Under the pieces are notes generated by a model. It was not told the origin of the DNA and did not search any database. It saw only the letters and a program-made list of their open reading frames with translations. A DNA stretch of 62,401 nt from an uncultured Pseudoxanthomonas sp. (lineage in GTDB: Bacteria; Pseudomonadota; Gammaproteobacteria; Xanthomonadales; Xanthomonadaceae). The first letter of the stretch is position 1, and every line of letters starts with the position of its first letter. The position numbers and the translations under genes are program-made. The stretch spans positions 1 through 62,401 of the forward strand of contig CAMPIO010000010.1 of assembly GCA_946886405.1 (NCBI GenBank), given 5' to 3'. Below are positions 36,001-44,276 of the stretch, piece by piece.

Positions 36001-37449
36001 GATGGCGCCCAGGTTCTGGCCCGTGCCGTTGGAACCTACACGGATGAGCTCGACGATGCTTCCGCTCGTCGGCCAGCGGATGCCGTAGATGTAGTTGTCC
36101 AGCACGTTGTAGCCCACGCCGTTGCGACCGGTCGTGGAGGTGGAGGACCCCAGCGAGGTCAGCGTGAACGGCGCCGTGGTGTAGTTCACGTTGAACAGCG
36201 TCGAGATGTTCGAGGGAACCTGGTCCATGAACATCCGCGCATCGCAGGTGCCGAAGGTGGGTGGCAGCGTCACTGGCGTCGTGCTGGTCGCACTGTTGTT
36301 TGCCGCCACCAGATCGTTGGACACGCTGTTGGTAACGGTGGCGGTATTGGCCAGGCTGGGAATGCTGTAAGCAGACGCCAGGGTGCCACTGAGCGTGACG
36401 ACAATGCTCTGCCCGCTCGCCAGCGGCGAGAATCCGCTGCACGTCACCGCATTGCCCGCGCCTACCGTGCAGCTGCCACCCGTGGTGCCTCCCGCGTTGG
36501 TCACCGTGGCAGTCAGGCCGGTGACACTGCTGTTGACCGTGTCGCTGAGGGTCACCCCGTAGGCGGGTGTTGGGTTGCTCAAACCCGTGATGCCGCTGGC
36601 CACGGCATTGTTGGTCGCCGTGAGGGTCCAGCTGACGGGACCGCCCGGGAGCAACGGATTGGGGGTGGCCAACGACTTCGTGATTCCCGGATTGACCGGC
36701 GGCAGTGAAAAGTAGGTTTCAAACGTACCGCCACCGAAGGTGCCCGTGTACTCGACGCGGCAGACCGTGGCATTGCGGATGACCACCGCCACGAGGGGTT
36801 CAGCCTGGTTGGTCGCACCCGTGGTGTTGGTCAACGTCACCGTTGTTGTACCGAACGTCGCCGTTGGCGCGGAACTGGTCGCAGCGATCAGATAATCGAA
36901 GCCCGATGGATTGATCAGCGTACCCGCACAGGTATAGAACTGCAGCGTGGCGATCTCGCCTTGATCCACATCCTGCATGTAAACGTGCGTGCCCAGGGGC
37001 AATGCCTGGCTGAAGGTGTAGCGGATGCGGCCTCCCAATCCCAGGCCGTTGATCGCTCCCATTTCCGCCATCCGCGGTGTGGTCGCCGGATAGCCCGAAC
37101 CTGCGGGAAGAAGTCCCGTCGCGAATTGCGACACGTTGCCCGTCCCCGCAGCGCTGCCGATCTGGGTGACGGTGAAGGTATGCAGCGGGGATGCCTGCCC
37201 TGTCGTCACCGCCGCACCATTCGCGCCCGTGAACGTGCTGAAGAGGTGGCCGTTGAAGTAGTTGGAGCCGGCGGGCATGGTGAAGGTCGCCGCATGGACG
37301 ACGGCAGACACCAGGAGCAGGAAGACCAGCGGCAACCGGATCGACCGGAGCCGGCGCGTCATGGCGCGGGAAGCCGTGAGTGCTGCCAGCCGTGACAACG
37401 GTCCAGCGCTCTGGTCGAGCGAAACGTCGTCACGAGGTGCGGTTTCCAT
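33022..37449 (-). CDS. secreted DUF11-repeat surface protein 2
   Basis: A 1475-residue protein. A long charged N-region precedes a signal peptide (LPLVFLLLVSAVVHA). A strand-rich domain (about 53-260) is followed by a DUF11-like module, then a DUF6923-type domain (about 398-640, FGTCDARMFMDQ), DUF11, a LTKVSQGGVRAFTFTG module, a second and diverged DUF6923-like domain (about 886-1115, PTCPAGMYLSQSP), DUF11, KISVGGVDSFGF and a last DUF11. GGGGA precedes the ATG at 37449, which favours it over 37362. It is the only member with two propeller-like domains. No anchor is present. Confidence 0.85.
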   Translation of the reverse strand: METAPRDDVSLDQSAGPLSRLAALTASRAMTRRLRSIRLPLVFLLLVSAVVHAATFTMPAGSNYFNGHLFSTFTGANGAAVTTGQASPLHTFTVTQIGSAAGTGNVSQFATGLLPAGSGYPATTPRMAEMGAINGLGLGGRIRYTFSQALPLGTHVYMQDVDQGEIATLQFYTCAGTLINPSGFDYLIAATSSAPTATFGTTTVTLTNTTGATNQAEPLVAVVIRNATVCRVEYTGTFGGGTFETYFSLPPVNPGITKSLATPNPLLPGGPVSWTLTATNNAVASGITGLSNPTPAYGVTLSDTVNSSVTGLTATVTNAGGTTGGSCTVGAGNAVTCSGFSPLASGQSIVVTLSGTLASAYSIPSLANTATVTNSVSNDLVAANNSATSTTPVTLPPTFGTCDARMFMDQVPSNISTLFNVNYTTAPFTLTSLGSSTSTTGRNGVGYNVLDNYIYGIRWPTSGSIVELIRVGSNGTGQNLGAIAGLPAGTVWNNGVISPAGDYYLKSGLSTTTLYRVNLATTPYTATTITLSQPVQTFDLAWHNGRLYGVDITTTPRLVSIDPVSGAVTTLGPTSPLTNALAMWGFNNMLLGSSGGSIYAIDPDTGAATLLSNISPSANNGDGANCPTANIAFNGDLSVTKTNTPASGPSDLPTDTYTPGETRTYTIVVSNPSTSFGAQNVTVSDPVPAGIDAATVSWTCTNTSGGSRCGAASGTGALNDIALDLPSGSVATYTVTMTVPAGFTGDLTNTVTITPPSYIVETNTANNTATDVDQAAVSLTLTKVSQGGVRAFTFTGNNGWTSQTLTTTVAGVGVTGATQVLGNPGVATTITETMPTGFVLSSVTCTGMGAGGTVTPGANSFTLNAAAVAAGSNIACTVTNSVQSQPVFPTCPAGMYLSQSPNTNTNTTLYDIVTTTNPFTYPAIGQGANVYNAIGFNPVDNFIYGINAGGGSGNRLIRVGADGSSVDLGPVAGGMVTDSWIMGTFSDTGILYVLAGGGSTNLRAINVQSNTSTLIALSSSVQASDMAWIGGLIYTVQGNGQLRSINPATGAVTNIGAPTAAVDYGAMFGSPTGLFGSANGGGFYSFDLATGARTLISGSPGSNVNDGANCPTAPITFAADLSVTKTNTPTQGPNDLLGDTYILGETRTYTVVVTNAGPFGAQNITVSDPVPAGISAATMSWTCAATSGGAVCGAASGTGALNDTGLDLPAGAVATYLVTMTVPTGFTGDLTNTVTITPPSTINDTNAANNTATDVDQSAPQLTIRKISVGGVDSFGFTGTNGVVDQTLTTTTAGSPVSGATQVLTAAGTATTITESTTPATYQLTGITCTGLGAGGTATPDLVNRTVALDAAATTAGANIECTFTNTLQQTDIQVVKTASPDPVVSGDVVTYQIVVSNNGPLAANNALLTDVAGAGQDCTTPSTTATCSATGGASCPSPTVPVSSLLGAGIAIPSLPVGGQVTISVQCSVSADGL
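33062..33677. repeat. adhesin module repeat, copy in gene 2
   Basis: Aligns with 28245-28860 (offset 4817) with about ten differences counted by eye, and more loosely with 37714-38329. Confidence 0.85.
35801..36262. repeat. identical 462-bp block, copy in gene 2
   Basis: Base-for-base match to 29537-29998 by my reading. The flanking code differs, so the block looks like a recent gene-conversion tract. Confidence 0.9.
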
Positions 37450-37672
37450 CTTGTTCCCCAGTGTTCTGCCTACAAAGCCTGCACCTCGTAGCTCGTTTTC
37501 ACGATGCCGCTGGCAGGCCGCTTGAGCAGTGACGGGGCGTCGGCGAGACCTGTCACATTCGACGGGGTTATTCGCACCGACAGCGTCAGACCGGACATTA
37601 CCCGACCTAAGGCGTAACGGCGTTTACAGAACCAAGGCTGGGTCGAGGCGACCCCACCATTACCGCATCGGC

Positions 37673-40600
37673 TCAAAGGCCATTGGCCGATATCGAGCAC
37701 TGCACGGTCACGGTCACCTGCCCGCCCACCGGGAGGCTCGGGATCGTGATCCCCGCACCCAGCAGGCCACTCACCGGCACTGTCGGTGACGGGCAGCTCG
37801 CACCACCGGTCGCCGAACAGGTCGCGGTCGTGCTCGGCGTCATGCAGTCTTGCCCTGCCCCGGCCACGTCGGTCAGCAGGATGTTGCTGGCCGCCAGCGG
37901 GCCGTTGTTGCTGACCACGATCTGGTAGGTCAACACATTTCCCGACACCACCGGATCGGGCGACGCCGTCTTCACCACCTGGATGTCCGTCTGCTGCAGC
38001 GTGTTGGTGAACGTGCATTCGATGTTGGCACCCGTCGCTGTCGCTGCGGCATCGAGCGCCACGGTGCGGTTGACCAGGTCCGGGGTCGCCGTACCGCCTG
38101 CGCCCAGGCCCGTGCACGTGATGCCGGTCAGCTGGTAGGTGGCCGGCGTGGTGCTTTCGGTGATCGTGGTGGCGGTGCCGGCCGCCGTCAGTACCTGGGT
38201 GGCACCGCTCACCGGGCTGCCGGCCGTCGTGGTGGTCAGGGTCTGGTCGACCACGCCATTGGTGCCGGTGAAGCCGAAGCTGTCCACGCCACCGAGGCTG
38301 ATCTTGCGGATCGTCAGTTGCGGTGCGGATTGATCCACATCGGTAGCGGTGTTGTTGGCGGCGTTCGTGTCGTTGATCGTGCTCGGCGGCGCGATGGTGA
38401 CCGTGTTGGTCAGGTCACCCGTGAAACCGGCCGGCACCGTCATCGTCACCAGATACGTGGCCACTGCGTTTGGTGGCAGGTCCAGGCCGGCATCGTTCAG
38501 CGCGCCGGTGCCGCTGGCGGCACCACAACGCGAACCACCCGAGGTGTTGGCACAGGTCCAGCTCACCGTAGCCGCATCGATGCCTGCCGGAATCGGATCG
38601 CTGACCGTGATGTTCTGCGCGCCGAAGGAACTGCTGCTGTTGCTCACCACGAGGGTGTAGGTGCGGATCTCGCCGGGCGCATAGGTGTCGGTCGGCAGGT
38701 CGTTCGGCCCGGATGCCGGCGTGTTGGTCTTGTTCACCGCTAGGTCGGCGTCGAACTGGATGGCTACACCCGGGCAATTGACGCCATCGGCATTGCTGGT
38801 GCTGGGTGAACTGCTCAGATACGTGGTGAGACCCGTCACCGGATCAATCGCGTAAATGGAGGTGCCGCCGTTGGCAGCCAACAGCAGATTGTCGAACCCC
38901 CACATGGCAGGAACCAAGTTCAGGCTCGGAGTAGGACCAATCGACGTCACCGTGCCGGCCGTGCTGATGCTGACCAGGACACCGCCACTCACGCCGTACA
39001 TCATGCCGTTGTGCCACGCCAGGTCGAACACGCTATCGAGGGACTGGGTCAGCGGTACCGCCGTGGCGGTCCTTGCCGCGATGTCGATCCGGTACATGGT
39101 GGTGCCAGAGCCGGCCGGCACCACGAAATACTCACCCGTCGGCGAGATGACGCCATTGTTGTAGTTGGCCGCCGGGAGTCCGGTGATGGTGCCCAGGTTG
39201 ACGCTGCTACCATCCGATCCCACGCGAATCAGCTGGTTCCCACTGAAGCCGCCCCACTCGATGCCGTACATGTAGCTATCCAGCGGGTTCAAGCCGAGTC
39301 CGTTTCGGGCCGAGCCGCTCCCCAGCACGGTGTAGGTGAAGGGCGCGCTGGTGTAGCCCACGTCATGCAACGTGGACGAAGTGGCGCTCAGATTCGTCTG
39401 ATCCAGGAACATCCGCGCATCGCAGGTGCCGAAGTCGGTCTGCGTCTGGGCATTGGTGATGGTGCAGACCACACTCGCGCCCGTCGCTCCACCGCTGATG
39501 GGAATGTTCACCGGCGTGCCCGGGAAGACGTCGCCCTCGGCCACGACGGCATTGCCGTTCGCCGTGTCCACGCATTGCCAGCTGCGCGCGTAGTTCGTCA
39601 GGAGCGCGCCGCCCGATGCCGTTTCATCGATCGTGAAGCTTGTGCCGTCTATGGCCAGCAGCGGACCCACGATCGGTGCCTGCAGGCCGGACGCACTGCC
39701 GGTGGTGGTGGCCGTCTGGGTGGTAGCCAAGCCGCCCCCGGACAAGCGCAGCGTGAACTGATCCGTGGCCAACACGCGACCTTGCGGCAGGTTCTTCTGC
39801 ACGCTGATGGTATTGCCGCCAACGCAGGAAGCGAGATCGAAGATCGCACCCGCACTGGCCGTCGCACTGGCGATCTCCGCACCGGTCAGGGGATTGATCC
39901 GCCTGATGATCGAGCCTGCCAAGCTCGTCACCATCTCGCCCGCCGCGTTGAAAGCGATGCCGGCCACATTGTTTGTCGACGCTACCGATGTAATCTGCGT
40001 CGCGGGCAACGCACCCGATCCGGCAACAGTAGGAACTTGCCCGACACGGTAGATGCGGTTGCTGGGCGCCGGCAAAGACCCTGCGCCCGAAAGCAGATAG
40101 AGATTACCCAGACTGTCGAACGCGATGTCGCCGTTAAGCCCCAGCGTCCCGGTGATCACCCCAACCCGGAAAGGCGCGGCGGCAGGACTGGCCGGATTGA
40201 GCGCATAGAGCTGCCAACTGGTTGTGGTAGCCGCGTCAGTCCCACTGGCACCCGCCATGTAGAACCAGCCATTGACAGGGTTCACCGCGCCTGAAGGAAA
40301 TCCCAACATTCCCGGCTGCAGCGCGGTGGCGGCGGATGTCGCGACGACGGTATTGGTGACCGTGTTGTACGTTGTCACCGTCGCAGGTGAACCATTCGCC
40401 TGAGACACCAGATAGGCGAGTGTGCCACCTGGCCCGATACCGAAGCCATTGACGGCCCCCACCGTACCCGGCAGGGTTTCAACCAGCGTCTGCGTGCCAT
40501 TGTCCGCCGTCGCATATATCCCCGTGCCCGCGTTGGTCGCATACACGGTGCCGCAACTCAACTGCGCGAACGCAGGGCTGGCGTGCAGACCTGCCGCCAG

Positions 40601-40768
40601 CATCACCGCCAGTACGACCATGACACGCGCAGGCGTGCGACGCGGTACTGCTGCCATCGTTGCAGCCGTATGAACGGCCGCGGATCGTATCGGGACAAGC
40701 GCGCGCCATGCACGCGTAACCCGCGTTTCCGCCCGACGTTCCTGCACTGCCTTGCTGGTCATACTCAT
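37673..40768 (-). CDS. secreted DUF11-repeat surface protein 1
   Basis: A 1031-residue protein. The hydrophobic signal segment (MVVLAVMLAAGLHASPAFAQ) lies after an Arg-rich N-terminus of about 50 residues. A first propeller-like region (CGTVYATNAGTG, GFGIGPGGTLAYLV) is followed by a prealbumin/SpaA-like module (NLPQGRVLATDQFTLRLSG), a DUF6923-type domain (about 443-670, FGTCDARMFLDQTN), then DUF11, KISLGGVDSFGF and DUF11 to the C-terminus. The start is uncertain: ATGs at 40768, 40762 and 40657 all keep the signal peptide, and none has a strong ribosome site. It is the first gene of the cluster in transcription order. Confidence 0.82.
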   Translation of the reverse strand: MSMTSKAVQERRAETRVTRAWRALVPIRSAAVHTAATMAAVPRRTPARVMVVLAVMLAAGLHASPAFAQLSCGTVYATNAGTGIYATADNGTQTLVETLPGTVGAVNGFGIGPGGTLAYLVSQANGSPATVTTYNTVTNTVVATSAATALQPGMLGFPSGAVNPVNGWFYMAGASGTDAATTTSWQLYALNPASPAAAPFRVGVITGTLGLNGDIAFDSLGNLYLLSGAGSLPAPSNRIYRVGQVPTVAGSGALPATQITSVASTNNVAGIAFNAAGEMVTSLAGSIIRRINPLTGAEIASATASAGAIFDLASCVGGNTISVQKNLPQGRVLATDQFTLRLSGGGLATTQTATTTGSASGLQAPIVGPLLAIDGTSFTIDETASGGALLTNYARSWQCVDTANGNAVVAEGDVFPGTPVNIPISGGATGASVVCTITNAQTQTDFGTCDARMFLDQTNLSATSSTLHDVGYTSAPFTYTVLGSGSARNGLGLNPLDSYMYGIEWGGFSGNQLIRVGSDGSSVNLGTITGLPAANYNNGVISPTGEYFVVPAGSGTTMYRIDIAARTATAVPLTQSLDSVFDLAWHNGMMYGVSGGVLVSISTAGTVTSIGPTPSLNLVPAMWGFDNLLLAANGGTSIYAIDPVTGLTTYLSSSPSTSNADGVNCPGVAIQFDADLAVNKTNTPASGPNDLPTDTYAPGEIRTYTLVVSNSSSSFGAQNITVSDPIPAGIDAATVSWTCANTSGGSRCGAASGTGALNDAGLDLPPNAVATYLVTMTVPAGFTGDLTNTVTIAPPSTINDTNAANNTATDVDQSAPQLTIRKISLGGVDSFGFTGTNGVVDQTLTTTTAGSPVSGATQVLTAAGTATTITESTTPATYQLTGITCTGLGAGGTATPDLVNRTVALDAAATATGANIECTFTNTLQQTDIQVVKTASPDPVVSGNVLTYQIVVSNNGPLAASNILLTDVAGAGQDCMTPSTTATCSATGGASCPSPTVPVSGLLGAGITIPSLPVGGQVTVTVQCSISANGL
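37965..38295. repeat. adhesin module repeat, copy in gene 1
   Basis: Identical by eye to 28496-28826 over 331 bp; similarity continues more loosely on both sides. Confidence 0.9.
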
Positions 40769-41484
40769 TCCATCGTTCTTCGTTGATCCCACCCCGCGAC
40801 CCGGCGTGGATGCCTGCCGACCGACAACATCGAAGGCACTCACCCGGCGCGCACCTGGCCCCCGGTCTCCCGTGGCCTTCCGGCAGCGGGTCAACCGGAT
40901 GCCGCTTCAAACCCCCACGACCTCACCGCGCATCCGACGCAGCGCGGATTCCATGCGACAGCGCCCTGCTGGCGATGCCGACGACACCTCACGAACCCCT
41001 CATCCACCGGCCTCGACCGAAGCCCTCGATGTCATCACGACACCCATCGGCAGATACGTGTCCGCCGCGTCGTCGCGGTCTCGCCGGATCGCGCATTTCG
41101 ACCCTGGCACGGTGTCCGTACGAGTGACGGTCCGTACCGGCAGTCGATCCCCTGCACAACCCACACTCTTCACATCTCGTAATGCCTGTCCGCAACGGGA
41201 CAGAACGCGCGCAGCATGCTGCGCGAAGCGCGGGCACTGCCCGCCTGCGCCGTCAGGGCTGCCGACACGCCGCGTCTCCCATGAACAAGGCGCAGGCGCC
41301 ACTCCACCGCTTCCGGCAAGCCATGCGGGCGGGTGCGTGCAAAGGCGGGAGGGCGGTGGCCGGATCGGTCAACACGGGTCAGCCCGCATATTTCGATCGC
41401 GCCGGGAACGTCACCGGCGCAGCGCTTCCGTCTCTTCTGTCACATTGAGCATGCCCACGTCACCCGCGAGCGACTCGACATCCG
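40769..41484. other. 716-bp gene-free stretch upstream of the adhesin cluster
   Basis: No convincing gene on either strand; the ORFs here are Arg/Pro/Ser-rich shadows. It should hold the promoter of the first adhesin gene. An 18-bp perfect palindrome lies at 41208-41225 (CGCGCAGCATGCTGCGCG), a possible operator or a folded transcript element. Confidence 0.5.
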
Positions 41485-42525
41485 TCACTCGACGGACATG
41501 CGTGCAATCCGGGGCCACCGCCGGAACTGCCCGCGCTCGACACCATCGCACCATGCCGCAGGCCGCGGATGCCATGGCCCTTCCCCCAACACCGCTTCAA
41601 CGAGATGCGCGATGGGAAATCCGAGGTGATGCTCGGCGGCCAGGCCCGCGTCCTGCTGGTGCGCCTGCGCGACGAACGCACGGAACGCGGCTTCATCGCG
41701 CGCCGCCAGCGCGGTGATCTTCTTCGCCAGGTCGTAGGACAAGCGGTTGCCCTCATCCGTGGCGAGAAACGACTTGCCCGACCAGAACGCCTGGATGCTG
41801 TCGGCATTCCAGTACGCCGCATGCTGCGCGGCGACTTCATGCGGGAAGTAGAGCTGTGCCGACGGCGCGGCGAGCTGCGGGAACATCGTGTGCTCGGTAT
41901 TCACCGCCAGGCCTTCGTTGAGCCAGGCGGGGATCGGCAGGTGCGCGAGCAGGCAGTGCGTGAGCTCGTGCGCGATGACCGGCTCCATCGCATCGATCTG
42001 CTCCAGCGGCATCACGAAGTGCCCGTAGCCGGCCTGGATGAACATGCCGGACGACATCGCGTACTCGCCGCCGTCCGGGTAGTAGTGACCGACGTAGTCG
42101 TAGTAGTCGTCGGCGTCCTCGAACACCATCACCACGTGCCGTCCCCACCCGCCATCGTCGGCCAAAGGGCCCAGGTTGCGCCGGATGCGCGCGCGCATGC
42201 GCTGGCACGTCGCCAGGAAGACCTGTGCCGGCCGCGTCTCCAGCGTGGACAGCAGCAGGAAATCCTCGGAACCGGTGACGTGGTACGGCTCGCCGAGCGC
42301 GTCGCGCAGCGCGTCCAGCCAGGCCTGCGCGGCCGAATCCCAGTACGCGTGCGCGTCCTCGCCGTCCGGTGGTGCGTTGCCTTCTTCGTGCAAACGCTCC
42401 CAGTCGGCGATCGGCAGGCGCGTGTCGGCCAACCAGTGCATCGACACCGGCACGCGTGGCCGCGCCACCGCCGTCGAAACCGTGCGCTCCTGCGGCGAGA
42501 ACAGACGGGTCAGGTAGCGGAGCAT
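41485..42525 (-). CDS. HELTH metallopeptidase-like protein
   Basis: A 346-residue protein with a gluzincin zinc site: HELTHCLLAHLPIPAWLNEGLA, in which HExxH binds zinc and the Glu of NEGLA is the third ligand. An upstream domain (about 60-190) contains HVVMVFEDADDYYDYVGHYYP. No signal peptide is obvious, so it may act in the cytoplasm. GAGG five bases before the ATG supports the start at 42525. It follows the glycerophosphotransferase-like gene after 55 bp on the same strand and may share its transcript. The substrate is unknown. Confidence 0.8.
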   Translation of the reverse strand: MLRYLTRLFSPQERTVSTAVARPRVPVSMHWLADTRLPIADWERLHEEGNAPPDGEDAHAYWDSAAQAWLDALRDALGEPYHVTGSEDFLLLSTLETRPAQVFLATCQRMRARIRRNLGPLADDGGWGRHVVMVFEDADDYYDYVGHYYPDGGEYAMSSGMFIQAGYGHFVMPLEQIDAMEPVIAHELTHCLLAHLPIPAWLNEGLAVNTEHTMFPQLAAPSAQLYFPHEVAAQHAAYWNADSIQAFWSGKSFLATDEGNRLSYDLAKKITALAARDEAAFRAFVAQAHQQDAGLAAEHHLGFPIAHLVEAVLGEGPWHPRPAAWCDGVERGQFRRWPRIARMSVE

Positions 42526-42580
42526 CAGGTCCTCGGCGTGGTGTCGGTCATGGGGAACTTCTTCTCTCTTCCTTCGTACG

Positions 42581-43768
42581 TCATCCTGGCAACAGTTCGC
42601 GCAACATCCTCCATGACCGCCACGCACGACGCCAGAGCGGGCGCCTGCGGGGTCGCACGGGCACGCGTTCGCCGCGCAGCACCGACGCTACCGCCTCCAA
42701 TACGCGATCCGCCGCGCCGCCATCGCGCGCGGGATGCAGCACGGCCATGTAGGCATCGGCGTGCGCGCGGCGCTGCTGCGGGTCGGCGAGCGCGGCGGCG
42801 ATCGCGGCGTCGATGGCCTGCGGTGTCGATACGGCATGCATGAACGCCTGCGGACGACGGTGGCGGACGGCGACCACCGGTTTGCCGAGCAGCGCGAATT
42901 CCTCGATCACCGACGACGTGTCGCAGACCAGCACATCGGCCGCCTGCAGCATGTCGGTCATGCCTTCCGTTTCCACGAAACAGGCATGCGGACCTGCCAA
43001 CTGGCGATAGCGCTCCAGCAGGTCGGGCGGCGCCATCGGATGCAGGGTCAGCAGCCAGTAGCGGTCGCCGCGCGCCACCAGCGCGCCGATCACGGGCAGG
43101 CACTCGCGCGCCTGGCTCAGCGGCACGTTGAAGGTCGATGCATACATCACCACGGGACGCCCGGCCGCGGCGCGACGCATCGCCTGCGCGCCCGCACCGG
43201 GCGTCCGGAACAACGGGTCGAGCTTCGGCCATCCGGTTTCCGCCACGACGAATCCGCCGTACCCGTGCGCCAGTGCCTGCAACGGCTGCGTGGTCGCAGG
43301 TCCGTGCGTGCAGTAAAGATCGTAAAGGTCCTGCATGCGGAATTGCCCGAGCGACGGATCGCGCTTGTGCAGGTTCAACCCATGGAACAACTGCACCTGC
43401 AACCCGGGCAACCACGGGGGAATGCGGTCGACCGTCGCGAACACCGCTTCCGGTGCGAACGCCCGCAAGGCCGCGAAGCTGCGCACGCGCGTTTCGTCGG
43501 GGCGCAACAGCGGCGCCAGCATGTCGCGCACGATCCACACGACACGATCGCCACGAGCCAGCGCGCGCGCCGCCAGCGGCCGCAGGATGGGCAGCGAATA
43601 ACGTTCGGACACGAGCATCGCCCAGCGCCCCGGCGATGCGGCGTCTTTGCGCACCGGCGCTGCCGGCAGCATGACGCGGCGTGGTACCGCCGCGAGCTCG
43701 AACATCAGGCGCGTAAGTCGCACCCAGCCGATACGCTCGCCCCGCCCGTCGACGTGTCCCTGCTCCAT
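42581..43768 (-). CDS. CDP-glycerol glycerophosphotransferase-like protein
   Basis: A 395-residue protein. The C-terminal half has the GT-B-like nucleotide site of this family: VVMYASTFN, LLTLHPMAPPDLL, and DVLVCDTSSVIEEFALLGKPVVAV. The N-terminal half includes FHGLNLHKRD and CTHGPATTQPL. Family members transfer glycerol-phosphate or related units to build envelope polymers. Gram-negative members are poorly known, so the polymer is uncertain. It lies directly upstream of the HELTH peptidase. The start at 43768 is chosen from the shape of the N-terminus; the 32 residues before it are Arg-rich. Confidence 0.75.
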   Translation of the reverse strand: MEQGHVDGRGERIGWVRLTRLMFELAAVPRRVMLPAAPVRKDAASPGRWAMLVSERYSLPILRPLAARALARGDRVVWIVRDMLAPLLRPDETRVRSFAALRAFAPEAVFATVDRIPPWLPGLQVQLFHGLNLHKRDPSLGQFRMQDLYDLYCTHGPATTQPLQALAHGYGGFVVAETGWPKLDPLFRTPGAGAQAMRRAAAGRPVVMYASTFNVPLSQARECLPVIGALVARGDRYWLLTLHPMAPPDLLERYRQLAGPHACFVETEGMTDMLQAADVLVCDTSSVIEEFALLGKPVVAVRHRRPQAFMHAVSTPQAIDAAIAAALADPQQRRAHADAYMAVLHPARDGGAADRVLEAVASVLRGERVPVRPRRRPLWRRAWRSWRMLRELLPG

Positions 43769-43883
43769 GCCTGCATCCCTGCACTGCCGCCTGGCCCATA
43801 CTGCCGGGGATCGGCAGCGCGGCGCGGCCCTGCCACTGTGTCGGGTACGGCCCCGGCCTGGCAAGCGGTCGCCGGTCGTGCGC

Positions 43884-44273
43884 CTAGTCGCGCGCGTGGC
43901 GCGGCCAGCGCAGCCACGCTTCGTAGAGGAACGAGGCGGCGATCAGCGCGCTGGCCAGGATACCAAGCAGCTGGAACCACCGGTTCTCGAACACGCGCTC
44001 GGCCAGATCCTGTTCCTGCAGTTGCAGGCGCAGCAGGCGCAACTCGCGAGCGATCGCTTCCGGTGGGCGGCGGCCATCGGTGATCGCCGCATCCTCGTGC
44101 ACCTGCTCGCGCAACAGCGCCACGCGTTCGCTGATCCGGCTTTCCTGGCGATGCTCGGCCACGCCGACCACCAGGCTGGTGAGCAGCACAAGGGTGAAGC
44201 CCAGGCCGCGCAGCAGCGGCGGCACGTGGTCGTGCGTCTTCGGCATCGGTGACGACGGATCAGGCAGCACCAT
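43884..44273 (-). CDS. small membrane protein, hypothetical
   Basis: A 129-residue protein with two membrane helices (GFTLVLLTSLVVGVAE near 25-40 and LLGILASALIAASFLYEAW near 102-120). A charged coiled-coil stretch (ISERVALLREQVHEDA, ELRLLRLQLQEQDLAERVF) lies between them. Its start is 3 bp after the stop of the M20 peptidase gene, so the two are co-transcribed. The alternative start is 44246. No family is recognised. Confidence 0.6.
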   Translation of the reverse strand: MVLPDPSSPMPKTHDHVPPLLRGLGFTLVLLTSLVVGVAEHRQESRISERVALLREQVHEDAAITDGRRPPEAIARELRLLRLQLQEQDLAERVFENRWFQLLGILASALIAASFLYEAWLRWPRHARD

Positions 44274-44276
44274 GCG

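Noticed and set aside
41182..41448. Possible small gene in the gene-free stretch before the adhesins
   Set aside because: No ribosome site; composition matches shadow frames.
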